NCBI GenBank assembly: GCA_007128515.1
Contig: SKXI01000049.1
Location: forward strand, 1-5,217
Direction of reading: 5' to 3'
From: Halococcaceae archaeon
GTDB taxonomy: Archaea; Halobacteriota; Halobacteria; Halobacteriales; Halalkalicoccaceae
Length of the DNA stretch: 5,217 bases
The stretch's first letter is position 1. The number at the start of each line of letters is the position of its first letter. The position numbers were made by a program, and so were the translations under genes. The notes beneath the pieces were generated by a model. The model ran no database searches. It was not told the origin of the DNA and was given only the letters and a program-made list of their open reading frames with translations. Below, piece after piece: positions 1 to 5,217 of this stretch.

Positions 1-746
1 CCGGAGATCGTGAGCTCCTCGTCCGCATCCACGAGTTCGCTCTCCAGCGATCCGGGCTCGCTCTCCGGGAGGATCGGCTGGGCGGCCCCGCCGGGGACCG
101 CGCTGAACGCGAGCGTCGCGACGATCATCAGCGAGCAGGCGAGGACGACCGCGTCGCCCCTGCCGATCGGCGCCCCTCGCGCCGAGAGTTCGCCGAAGCC
201 GACGGTGGCGAACAGCGAGACGACGCCCACCACCGCGACGAGCAGGCTCGCGTCCCCGGTGAGCACCAGCACCGAGAGCGCGAGGCCGCCGACCGCCCCG
301 CCGGGGGCGTAGTAGCCGCGCAGGACGAGGTACCACGAGAGGAAGACGGGTGCGGGGACGAACGCGAGCACCCAGACGTCGACGGAGACCATCTGGATGA
401 TCGAGAGCCCGGTGAGCAGCGCGAGCGTGTCCCCCGCGAGTTCGCCCATCGAGAGGAGGAAGGCGACCCCCTCGGGGACCGACGCGAGGTAGTAGAGGTT
501 GCCCGTGACGAACGCGACGAGGCCGAAGAGAGCGGCGGTCCTGACCTCGATCAGCCGCGCGGCGAGCGTCGCCACCACGAACGCGGCGAGCGTGACCGCG
601 AGCAGTTCGCGCGAACTCCCAACGACGTCGGCGACGTCGTAGAGCACGGCGAGATACGACCCGGTGAGGACGAGCGCGGCGAGTCGGGCGACCGTCCGTG
701 GCGAGCGGAACCCACCGACCCGGTCGGCGGTCGACGGCCCGCTCAT
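1..746 (-). CDS. Transglutaminase-like (TgpA/DUF3488 type) multi-pass membrane protein, N-terminal part
   Basis: The visible 248 residues form the membrane domain of a protein that continues past the left edge. I read about six to eight hydrophobic helices, roughly at residues 18-36, 47-66, 70-88, 95-120, 123-143, 152-183 and 198-218. Around residue 218 the chain turns acidic (PESEPGSLESELVDADEEL), which suggests it leaves the membrane. In the haloarchaeal proteins I recall with this layout (short motifs such as APVFLSWYL and VPGGAA), the membrane domain is followed by an extracytoplasmic transglutaminase/papain-like domain. That part is not visible here, so no Cys-His-Asp triad can be checked. 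The ATG start overlaps the DUF58 stop codon in an ATGA, so translation is probably coupled to that gene. It is the third gene of the MoxR operon. Family assignment rests on resemblance and on the conserved MoxR-DUF58-transglutaminase gene order; the substrate is unknown. Confidence 0.8.
   Translation of the reverse strand, partial: MSGPSTADRVGGFRSPRTVARLAALVLTGSYLAVLYDVADVVGSSRELLAVTLAAFVVATLAARLIEVRTAALFGLVAFVTGNLYYLASVPEGVAFLLSMGELAGDTLALLTGLSIIQMVSVDVWVLAFVPAPVFLSWYLVLRGYYAPGGAVGGLALSVLVLTGDASLLVAVVGVVSLFATVGFGELSARGAPIGRGDAVVLACSLMIVATLAFSAVPGGAAQPILPESEPGSLESELVDADEELTIS
743..746 (-). promoter_or_regulatory. ATGA stop/start overlap, DUF58 to transglutaminase gene
   Basis: The TGA of the DUF58 gene (743-745) and the ATG of the next gene (744-746) share two bases. 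This arrangement usually allows terminating ribosomes to restart, and it decides the start of the transglutaminase gene. Confidence 0.8.
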
Positions 747-1750
747 TCGATCCCTCCGTCCGCGATCGCCCGCCCGTCCGTCCCGCCCGTGAGCCGGTCG
801 AAACCGGTCGTCACCCCCTCCATCGAGACGACGATCCCGTCGCCCTCCGCCCGCACGAGGACGTCGGCGCTCTCCCTCGTCGCCGGCAGGACCGACCGTG
901 CCTCGGTGCGCGCGAGCGTCTCGAGGATCGCGTGGCGGTGTCGGGCGCCGAGGCCCTCCTCGATCGACCCGTCGCCGACCGAGAGGCGCACGCTCATCCC
1001 GGCGGAGAGCAGGTAGTCGGCGACGCTCGCGGCCGCGCTCGCGACCGAATCGGGGTCCTGGACCCCCTCGGCGACGACGTGGATCCCACCGGGGTCGGTC
1101 TCGTCGACGAACTGCTTGACCACGAACTCGTCCGACGGCCGCTTCGCGCTCGTCTTCCAGTGGACGTCGCGCAACGAGTCGCCGCGTTCGTACATCCGGA
1201 GGCGGTCGAACTCCTGTCTGCGCTCCGTGCGCTCGGCCTCGGGGAAGACGCTCAGGTCGTACCGACCGGGGCCCTGTAGCTCGTAGATCGTCGGGTAGAC
1301 GATGACCTCCGTCGCGGTGGTGTAGCCGAACTCGTGTTCGAGGAGTCCGAACGGATCGGTGACGGTGAGCGTGAGCGAGCCGAGACGGTGTGCTCCCCGG
1401 GAACGGAGCTCCACCTCGGTCTCGATCGCCCCGGCGTCGAGCGTCGTCTCGAAGCGCGTCCGTTCCGGCGAGAGCCCCGCTCCGAACGTCTCCTCGACGG
1501 TGACGAGCGCGCCCGAGTCGCTCTCGATCGCCGTCTCGATCGTGCGACACGTGCCGGGAAAGCCCGGTTCGGGGGAGCTGCGCTCGATCCCGGGTCGGTC
1601 GATCCGGGAGACCGAGAGCGCGGCGAAGCCGAGCGCGATCAGCGCGGGGGCGACGACCGCGTTCAGCGAGCGCGCGCCGAACAGCCAGGCCATCGCGAAG
1701 CCGGAGACGGCGACGAGCGCGACGGCCCACCCGCGTCGCGTGAGCTTCAT
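743..1750 (-). CDS. DUF58 domain membrane-anchored protein (MoxR partner)
   Basis: This 335-residue protein has two N-terminal membrane helices (about residues 8-25 and 30-47), then a beta-rich segment with the family pattern RGAHRLG...DPFGLL (about 118-137). The DUF58 hallmark follows: RMYERGDSLRDVHWKTSAKR at about 185-204, matching the usual R-Y-x-x-G-D...HWK-S-A form. DUF58 proteins resemble von Willebrand A domains and are usually encoded beside MoxR ATPases. After the HWK motif, the strand where a VWA metal site (DxSxS) would start reads HVVAEGV (about 224-230), so no MIDAS motif is visible. The helix after it (VASAAASVADYLLSAG) fits the VWA-like fold. The soluble domain probably faces the cytoplasm and is contacted by MoxR, which is inference. 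The gene overlaps its neighbours on both sides by 4 bases (ATGA). The ATG start fixes that overlap and leaves a sensible Lys/Arg-flanked first helix. Confidence 0.9.
   Translation of the reverse strand: MKLTRRGWAVALVAVSGFAMAWLFGARSLNAVVAPALIALGFAALSVSRIDRPGIERSSPEPGFPGTCRTIETAIESDSGALVTVEETFGAGLSPERTRFETTLDAGAIETEVELRSRGAHRLGSLTLTVTDPFGLLEHEFGYTTATEVIVYPTIYELQGPGRYDLSVFPEAERTERRQEFDRLRMYERGDSLRDVHWKTSAKRPSDEFVVKQFVDETDPGGIHVVAEGVQDPDSVASAAASVADYLLSAGMSVRLSVGDGSIEEGLGARHRHAILETLARTEARSVLPATRESADVLVRAEGDGIVVSMEGVTTGFDRLTGGTDGRAIADGGIE
1747..1750 (-). promoter_or_regulatory. ATGA stop/start overlap, MoxR to DUF58 gene
   Basis: The MoxR TGA (1747-1749) and the DUF58 ATG (1748-1750) overlap, which supports translational coupling and a near-fixed ratio of the two proteins. 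Confidence 0.8.
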
Positions 1751-2739
1751 GGTATCGGCACCGTCTCGAGCGCCCGATCGACCAGCGACGTCTCGCCCGC
1801 CTCGTCGGTGACGATGCGGTGGCCCATCACCGCCGTCGCCTCCCGCTGGACGTCGTCAGGGACGACGTACTCGCGGCCGGAGAGCAGCGCCCGTCCCTGT
1901 GCGGCTCGGAGCAACGCGAGCGTTCCCCGGGGGCTCACCCCGAGGGTCGCGTGCTCTCTCGTGTAGGCGGCCAGCCGAGTCGCGTACGTCCTGACCGGGT
2001 CGTTCACCGTCACGGCGGCGACGCTCTCGCGTGCGCCCCTGATCTCGTCGACCCCGGCGACGGGTTCGAGCGTCTCGATCGGGTGGCGACCGACCACGCG
2101 GTCGAGCACCTCGATCTCGTCTCGCTCCTCGGGGTAGCCGAGGTGGATCTTCTTCATGAACCGGTCGAGTTCGGCGATCGGGAGCTCGTACGTTCGACTC
2201 GGCTCGACCGCGTTCTGCGTCGCGATGACGGTGAACGGACGGGGCAGCGGGTGTGTCGTCCCGTCGACGGTCACCTGCGTCTCCTCCATCGCTTCGAGGA
2301 GAGCTGACTGCGCCTTCGGCGGCGCACGGTTGATCTCGTCGCCGAGGACCACGTTCGCGAACACCGGCCCCTCGTTGAACTCGAACTCGCGGGTCCGCTG
2401 GTTGAAGACGTTCGCGCCGGTGATGTCCGAGGGGAGCAGGTCGGGGGTGAACTGCACCCGTCGAAAGGAGCAGTCGATCGACCGGGCGATCGACCGGGCG
2501 AGCATCGTCTTCCCGACCCCGGGGACGTCCTCGATGAGGACGTGGCCGCGGCCGAGCAGCGCGATCAGCACGTCCTCGATCGCGTCGCGCTGGCCGACGA
2601 TCACACGTTCGACGTTCTCGACGACCCGCTCGGCGAGCGCGCTCGCCTCCGAGAACGAGAGCGGCTCCGGTCTGGGCGCGACGAGCGGCTCCTCCGAGCG
2701 TCTCGCGGACGACGACTGTGAGGGGTTCGGATCCGTCAT
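1747..2739 (-). CDS. MoxR family AAA+ ATPase
   Basis: This 330-residue cytoplasmic ATPase has all the expected landmarks. From the ATG at 2739 these are Walker A EDVPGVGKT (residues 70-78, Lys77), the family segment QFTPDLLPSDITG (96-108), Walker B VVLGDE (130-135) followed by INRAPPKAQSALLEAM, sensor 1 VIATQN (171-176), the arginine-containing LDRF (191-194), and an SPRGTLALLRAAQ segment in the C-terminal lid. MoxR proteins are thought to act as ATP-driven chaperones on VWA-type or DUF58 partners, and a DUF58 gene follows directly with a 4-base overlap. The frame is open upstream to a GTG at 2754, which would add MVYTY. I prefer the ATG because it opens the usual Thr/Ser/acidic haloarchaeal N-terminus and no Shine-Dalgarno element supports the GTG. 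It is the first gene of the operon and is well conserved, with no missing catalytic residue. Confidence 0.95.
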   Translation of the reverse strand: MTDPNPSQSSSARRSEEPLVAPRPEPLSFSEASALAERVVENVERVIVGQRDAIEDVLIALLGRGHVLIEDVPGVGKTMLARSIARSIDCSFRRVQFTPDLLPSDITGANVFNQRTREFEFNEGPVFANVVLGDEINRAPPKAQSALLEAMEETQVTVDGTTHPLPRPFTVIATQNAVEPSRTYELPIAELDRFMKKIHLGYPEERDEIEVLDRVVGRHPIETLEPVAGVDEIRGARESVAAVTVNDPVRTYATRLAAYTREHATLGVSPRGTLALLRAAQGRALLSGREYVVPDDVQREATAVMGHRIVTDEAGETSLVDRALETVPIP

Positions 2740-2768
2740 GTAGGTATACACCACGTCACCCGGTCACG

Positions 2769-2799
2769 TACCACGGGGCCCGGGGGTTGTACCGTGGTA
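2769..2799. repeat. 8-base inverted repeat, 15-base spacer
   Basis: The arms TACCACGG (2769-2776) and CCGTGGTA (2792-2799) are exact reverse complements around a GC-rich spacer. Transcribed toward the MoxR gene, this could form a hairpin in the leader about 30 bases before the start codon. It could also be bound as DNA by a dimeric regulator. The sequence alone does not decide between these. Confidence 0.4.
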
Positions 2800-2813
2800 G
2801 CGACCGGAGAACC

Positions 2814-2832
2814 GTAACGTTACTGTTTCGCA
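2814..2832 (-). promoter_or_regulatory. Possible promoter/operator for the MoxR operon
   Basis: On the minus strand this reads as a BRE-like CGAAAC (about 2826-2830 and flanks) running into AGTAACGTTAC, whose last ten bases form a perfect palindrome. It is the least GC-rich patch upstream of the MoxR start. A transcription start about 25 bases downstream would lie near 2795, giving a leader of roughly 55 bases. The TATA element is a poor match to the haloarchaeal consensus. The palindrome could instead be a regulator site, or chance. Confidence 0.25.
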
Positions 2833-2845
2833 ACCGGTCCGTAGC

Positions 2846-2859
2846 GCTCCCTCGGGAGC
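2846..2859. repeat. Short GC-rich hairpin downstream of the zinc-ribbon gene
   Basis: GCTCC and GGAGC pair around a CTCG tetraloop, 24 bases past the stop codon of the zinc-ribbon gene. No T-run follows on the minus strand, so a classical terminator is not supported. It may help define the RNA end, or it may be chance in GC-rich DNA. Confidence 0.25.
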
Positions 2860-2883
2860 CGGTCACGAACCCCTCCCGTCCCG

Positions 2884-3129
2884 CTACCACTCGACACAGG
2901 CGGGACAGACGAACCCGTCGTCCCCCGCCCAGTGTTCGCGTTCGGACCCGCCACACCGGACGCACTCGCGTGGCTCCGGCGAGAAGCGATAGGTGACGGC
3001 TATCGGTGGGGCCTCGCCGCCGGTCGCGTCCCCCCGGTCGACCGGGGACTGGTCCTCGCCGAACGAGGGTTCCTCCTCGGGCTCCGACACCGCGTCCTCG
3101 GCGAACGCGTCCAGCGTCGACTCCTCCAT
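2884..3129 (-). CDS. Small acidic protein with C-terminal zinc ribbon
   Basis: This 81-residue protein has an acidic, probably disordered first half (residues 1-40, rich in Glu, Asp, Ser and Pro). A short hydrophobic strand follows (PPIAVTYRFSP, about 41-51), then a four-cysteine zinc ribbon, CVRC (56-59) and CPAC (75-78), ending in EW. Small haloarchaeal proteins with this architecture and a CPxCxxW-type end are widespread and, as far as I recall, uncharacterised; a DUF7573-like assignment is my best guess. The knuckle spacing (15 residues between pairs) fits Zn binding. Function is unknown; nucleic-acid or protein contact is only a guess from the fold. The gene ends 144 bases before the MoxR start, so it is probably a separate transcript, and it is divergent from the 74-residue membrane protein gene. 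The acidic composition and the clean motif at its C-terminus support it as real against overlapping frames. Confidence 0.85.
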   Translation of the reverse strand: MEESTLDAFAEDAVSEPEEEPSFGEDQSPVDRGDATGGEAPPIAVTYRFSPEPRECVRCGGSEREHWAGDDGFVCPACVEW

Positions 3130-3205
3130 AGGAACACGAGGGCTGGGACGGACAAAGGCCTGCCGAAGGCGGTAGCGACAAGTAGGGGCCGTCCGAACCC
3201 CGGGT
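3130..3205. promoter_or_regulatory. Divergent promoter region (two small genes)
   Basis: These 76 bases separate the starts of two divergent genes, so both promoters should lie here. On the plus strand ACAAGTAG lies about 21-28 bases before the ATG at 3206, the right distance for the TATA-like element of a leaderless haloarchaeal mRNA. On the minus strand CCTTTGT lies about 23-29 bases before the ATG at 3129. Both are weak matches. No Shine-Dalgarno element is evident for either gene. Confidence 0.35.
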
Positions 3206-3430
3206 ATGGTAAACCCCTTCGTCGATATGGTGGAGATGGTCGGCTACTTCACCGAGGTCGCTGTCGGCGACCCCGTCAACGCCGTCTTCAACGTCCTCAT
3301 TATGCTCGTCGGCAACCTCATCATGGCCGGAGCGGTCGTCGTCTTCTTCGGCCTGGCCGCCGCCGGGGTGGTCGACGCGCTCTTCCCAGAGCAGGTCGGC
3401 CGCGCGCCGCCACAGGAACGCGAGGAGTGA
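3206..3430 (+). CDS. Small membrane protein of unknown function
   Basis: I do not recognise this 74-residue protein. Residues about 24-60 are strongly hydrophobic with small residues (Gly, Ala) and one Asn, enough for a two-helix membrane hairpin (about 24-40 and 42-60) or one long helix. The first 23 residues look amphipathic (VDMVEMVGYFTEVAV). The tail (PEQVGRAPPQEREE) is polar and charged. The residue pattern is that of a real haloarchaeal membrane protein, and the opposite-strand frame over the same bases is rich in Ser, Thr and Pro, like a shadow. ATGs at residues 8 and 11 are alternative starts; I keep the first because a TATA-like element sits about 25 bases upstream. It is transcribed away from the zinc-ribbon gene and toward the Mer-like gene, so it is probably monocistronic. 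Confidence 0.7.
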   Translation: MVNPFVDMVEMVGYFTEVAVGDPVNAVFNVLIMLVGNLIMAGAVVVFFGLAAAGVVDALFPEQVGRAPPQEREE

Positions 3431-3456
3431 GGACGGAGGCGGCCCGGATCACACAC

Positions 3457-3480
3457 GTCGGTACCCGGTCTCTTACCGAC
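3457..3480. terminator. Inverted repeat between convergent genes, possible terminator
   Basis: GTCGGTA (3457-3463) and TACCGAC (3474-3480) pair exactly across a 10-base loop. The repeat lies in the 49-base gap between the convergent stop codons and includes the last base of the Mer-like TAG. A hairpin could form in either transcript. No clear T-run follows on either strand, so termination is inferred from position only. Confidence 0.35.
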
Positions 3481-4448
3481 TACCTCGAGAGCGCGTTCCC
3501 GGTGAGCGAGATCGCCTCCTCCAACTCCGGCCCGAGCGGCGAGCCGACCACGATCCCGTCGGCGGTCTCTAGGATCTCTTCGAACCGTTCTTCGACCTCT
3601 TCGGGCGTACCGGCGACACAGAACGCCTCGATCATCGGTTCCGTAACGAGCGAGAACGCCTCCGTGTACGACCCCGCCGAGAGTCGCTCGCCGATCTCCT
3701 CGGCGCGTTCCGCGTCGATTCCGTGGCGGTCCAGTACCGGGGGAGCTGCCCCCGCGGCGATGAACGCCACCGGCGGCCGGGCCGCCTCGACGGCCTCCTC
3801 GCGCTCCGTCGCGACGCTCGTGCTCGCGAAGACGGTGAAGTCGAACGATCCCCGTTCCTCGGGCCGCTCGTCCAGTCCGCGTTCGACCTGTCCGGCCGCC
3901 CAGGTCACGTCGTCCGGGTGAGCACCGTTGTAGAGGACGCCGTCGGCGTGTTTCGCGCTCATCCGGAGCATGTGCGGGCCCTGCGCGCCGACGTAGATCG
4001 GGACCTCGTCGACCTCGTAGTTGAGCGCCGCGTTCTCGGCCGAGAACGTGCCGTCGTGGTCGACCCGCTCACCGGAAAAGAGCTCCTGTGCGATCTTGAA
4101 CGCCTCTAGCACCCGGCGGAGCGGCCGCTCCCCCTCGACGCCGAGCGACGCGAGCGTCGACCGGTCCCCCGGTCCGATCCCGAAGACGGCGCGGCCGCCG
4201 CTCGCCTCGGAGAGCGTGGCGACCCGGGAGGCGAGCGAGACGGGGTGGGTCTCGTAGGGGTTCGCGACGCCCGGACCGAGCGCGATCGACTCGGTCTCGC
4301 GGGCGATCCGGGAGAGCGCGACGAAGGGGTCGCGGTTGTTGTAGTGACAGCTCGCGAGCGCGGCCTCGAAGCCGGCCGCTTCCGCGGCGGCTCCCAGCGC
4401 TCCCATCCGCTCGACGGGATGCTCGGGCGTGAGTTCGATCCCGATCAT
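3480..4448 (-). CDS. mer: F420-dependent luciferase-like (LLM) oxidoreductase, Mer-like methylene-tetrahydropterin/folate reductase
   Basis: This 322-residue TIM-barrel protein matches Mer (5,10-methylenetetrahydromethanopterin reductase) in length and motifs. These include TPEHPVERM (7-15), SCHYNNRDPFVALSRIA (33-49), LGPGVANPYETHP (57-69), VFGIGPGDRS (88-97), RPLRRVLEAFKIAQELFSGE (108-127) and PIYVGAQGPHMLRMSAKHADG (positions 150-170). Family members use reduced F420 to reduce a C1-carrying pterin. Haloarchaea are not methanogens and are thought to use tetrahydrofolate, so the likely substrate here is methylene-tetrahydrofolate; this is inference, as is the symbol. The start is the ATG at 4448, overlapping the cofE stop (ATGA). 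The frame stays open further upstream, but that extension reads as Arg/Gly-rich shadow of cofE. It is cytoplasmic and presumably co-transcribed and translationally coupled with cofE, the F420 glutamate ligase. Another LLM-family activity on a different substrate remains possible. Confidence 0.88.
   Translation of the reverse strand: MIGIELTPEHPVERMGALGAAAEAAGFEAALASCHYNNRDPFVALSRIARETESIALGPGVANPYETHPVSLASRVATLSEASGGRAVFGIGPGDRSTLASLGVEGERPLRRVLEAFKIAQELFSGERVDHDGTFSAENAALNYEVDEVPIYVGAQGPHMLRMSAKHADGVLYNGAHPDDVTWAAGQVERGLDERPEERGSFDFTVFASTSVATEREEAVEAARPPVAFIAAGAAPPVLDRHGIDAERAEEIGERLSAGSYTEAFSLVTEPMIEAFCVAGTPEEVEERFEEILETADGIVVGSPLGPELEEAISLTGNALSR
4445..4448 (-). promoter_or_regulatory. ATGA stop/start overlap, cofE to mer-like gene
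   Basis: The cofE TGA (4445-4447) and the Mer-like ATG (4446-4448) overlap. This decides the Mer-like start against the longer open frame upstream. Confidence 0.8.
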
Positions 4449-5215
4449 CGGGCGACCTCCCCATCGTAGGACCAGCCACGGAGTGCCTGGCGGACGAAGT
4501 CCGTCTCGACCTCCCGGAAGTGTTCGTCGCTGCCCTCCAGTTCCCCGAACTCGAAGCCCCGGACCACGACGACGGGCGTACCACCCGCACCCTCGCCGGC
4601 CACGAGGTTCGCTGCCGCCGCGAGTTCGTCGATCACGTTCTGCACCGTCACCCCGAGTTCCCGCCCCTCCCGATCCCGCTCGCCGCGCCAGTCGCGGCTC
4701 GCTGGCATCCCCGCCCACCCGAGGGCGACCCCGCGCTGGCCGTGACGGAACGGCCGACCGCAGGTGTCGGTGACGACCACCGGGTTCCGGTGCTCCAGCC
4801 CGTCCCGGATCCGACCGGCGCTCTCCGAGGGGGATCGCGGGAGCACCAGCAGGTCCGCCTCGCCGGTGTTCGACCGGTCGATCCCCGCGTTCACGCAGAC
4901 GTGACCGAAGCGCGTCTCCGTGAGCAGGAAGGGCGCCTCCATCAGCAGCTCGACGCTCTCTTCGAGCACTGCCTGTGCGAACCGTGGGTCTTTCTCCTCG
5001 CCGTGGATTCCGGACAACCGATCCGCGATCTCTCGTGCACGCGGTCCGGCCGGGAACTCCGACAGCGAGGCGGTCCGGCCCTCGGCCTTCGAGACGACGG
5101 TGCTCGCGACGCAGAGGACGTCGTCCGGGTCGAGGTCGATCCGGGACCCGATCAGGGCCGCGAGGTCGTCGCCCTCGCGGACCTCCGGCAGGTCGGGAAC
5201 GGCGATGAGGTTCAT
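4445..5215 (-). CDS. cofE: Coenzyme F420-0:L-glutamate ligase
   Basis: This 256-residue enzyme adds L-glutamates one after another to F420-0, using GTP and a divalent metal, to give gamma-linked F420-1 and F420-2. The length suits the single-domain archaeal CofE (about 250 residues), without the C-terminal nitroreductase-like domain of the actinobacterial FbiB fusion. Visible family motifs are VVSKAEGR (40-47), DPRFAQAVLEES (76-87), TETRFGHVCVNAGIDRSN (99-116) and VTDTCGRPFRHGQRGVALG (148-166). Asp113 and Asp150 are candidate metal ligands by position in these motifs. The C-terminal stretch LGVTVQNVIDELAAAANLV is also typical. The ATG at 5215 gives MNLIAVPDLPEV, the usual N-terminus. Only two bases remain upstream, so its promoter and any upstream partner are outside the window. 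Its stop overlaps the Mer-like start by 4 bases, coupling cofactor synthesis with a cofactor user. Confidence 0.95.
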   Translation of the reverse strand: MNLIAVPDLPEVREGDDLAALIGSRIDLDPDDVLCVASTVVSKAEGRTASLSEFPAGPRAREIADRLSGIHGEEKDPRFAQAVLEESVELLMEAPFLLTETRFGHVCVNAGIDRSNTGEADLLVLPRSPSESAGRIRDGLEHRNPVVVTDTCGRPFRHGQRGVALGWAGMPASRDWRGERDREGRELGVTVQNVIDELAAAANLVAGEGAGGTPVVVVRGFEFGELEGSDEHFREVETDFVRQALRGWSYDGEVAR

Positions 5216-5217
5216 AC

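Larger units (their letters stand above)
2740..2883. other. Intergenic stretch with inverted repeats upstream of the MoxR operon
   Basis: No gene is supported in these 144 bases. The stretch lies between the stop of the zinc-ribbon gene and the start of the MoxR gene, both on the minus strand. It contains a perfect 10-base palindrome (GTAACGTTAC, 2814-2823), an inverted repeat TACCACGG/CCGTGGTA with a 15-base spacer (2769-2776 and 2792-2799), and a short hairpin GCTCC-CTCG-GGAGC (2846-2859). Its AT content is highest around 2811-2834. It probably carries the operon promoter and possibly an operator, but this is inference. Confidence 0.5.

Noticed and set aside
10..312. Plus-strand 100-residue open frame at the left edge
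   Set aside because: It is Ser/Thr/Ala/Pro-rich and low in complexity, opposite the membrane domain of the transglutaminase-type gene.
2476..2499. Two tandem copies of the 12-base unit GATCGACCGGGC inside the MoxR gene
   Set aside because: They encode a repeated Ala-Arg-Ser-Ile just after Walker A, where the family normally has a similar helix of the same length, so this looks like convergent codon choice, not a repeat insertion.
1334..2743. Several plus-strand open frames opposite the DUF58 and MoxR genes
   Set aside because: Their products are rich in Arg, Ser and Pro without motifs, while the minus strand carries clear family signatures.
2740..2754. GTG start for MoxR adding five residues
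   Set aside because: The ATG at 2739 gives the usual haloarchaeal N-terminus, and no ribosome binding site favours the GTG. It cannot be fully excluded.
2756..3181. 141-residue minus-strand frame overlapping the zinc-ribbon gene
   Set aside because: It is Arg/Gly-rich with no domain; the frame with the four-cysteine ribbon is the coding one.
2932..3921. Long 329-residue open frame on the plus strand
   Set aside because: It crosses the zinc-ribbon gene, the membrane protein gene and the Mer-like gene. Its product is Arg/Gly-rich, then Ser/Thr-rich, with no domain, as expected for a shadow in GC-rich DNA.
4449..4718. N-terminal extension of the Mer-like protein
   Set aside because: The extra residues are Arg/Gly-rich, overlap cofE in another frame and precede the normal Mer N-terminus at the ATG at 4448.

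Overview
The window reads as a haloarchaeal chromosome fragment (class Halobacteria). The DNA is very GC-rich. The predicted proteins are rich in Asp and Glu and poor in Lys. A coenzyme F420 biosynthesis gene sits next to an F420-dependent luciferase-like oxidoreductase without any methanogenesis gene nearby, and a MoxR/DUF58/transglutaminase cluster of typical archaeal form is present. Base composition looks even throughout. I saw no insertion sequence, CRISPR array, tRNA, rRNA or phage gene.

Layout, left to right. (1) Bases 1-2739, minus strand, read right to left: a three-gene operon made of a MoxR-type AAA+ ATPase, a DUF58 membrane protein, and the N-terminal part (248 residues) of a multi-pass TgpA-like transglutaminase membrane protein that runs off the left edge. 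Both junctions are 4-base ATGA overlaps, so translation is probably coupled. (2) Bases 2740-2883: a 144-base intergenic stretch with several short inverted repeats and a possible promoter for the operon. (3) Bases 2884-3129, minus strand: a small acidic protein with a C-terminal zinc ribbon. (4) Bases 3206-3430, plus strand: a 74-residue membrane protein of unknown function, the only gene supported on this strand. It is divergent from the zinc-ribbon gene and convergent with the next one. (5) Bases 3480-5215, minus strand: cofE followed by a Mer-like F420-dependent reductase gene, again joined by an ATGA overlap.

Two functional units can be inferred. The cofE/mer-like pair makes polyglutamylated F420 and uses it, probably for C1 reduction on a folate-type carrier in a non-methanogen. 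The MoxR/DUF58/transglutaminase operon looks like an ATP-driven chaperone with two membrane-bound partners, one expected to carry a papain-like domain beyond the window; its substrate is unknown. The window is mostly conserved haloarchaeal core gene content. The least understood parts are the 74-residue membrane protein, the substrate of the MoxR operon, and the palindromic intergenic stretch. I found no convincing evidence of a wholly new system.
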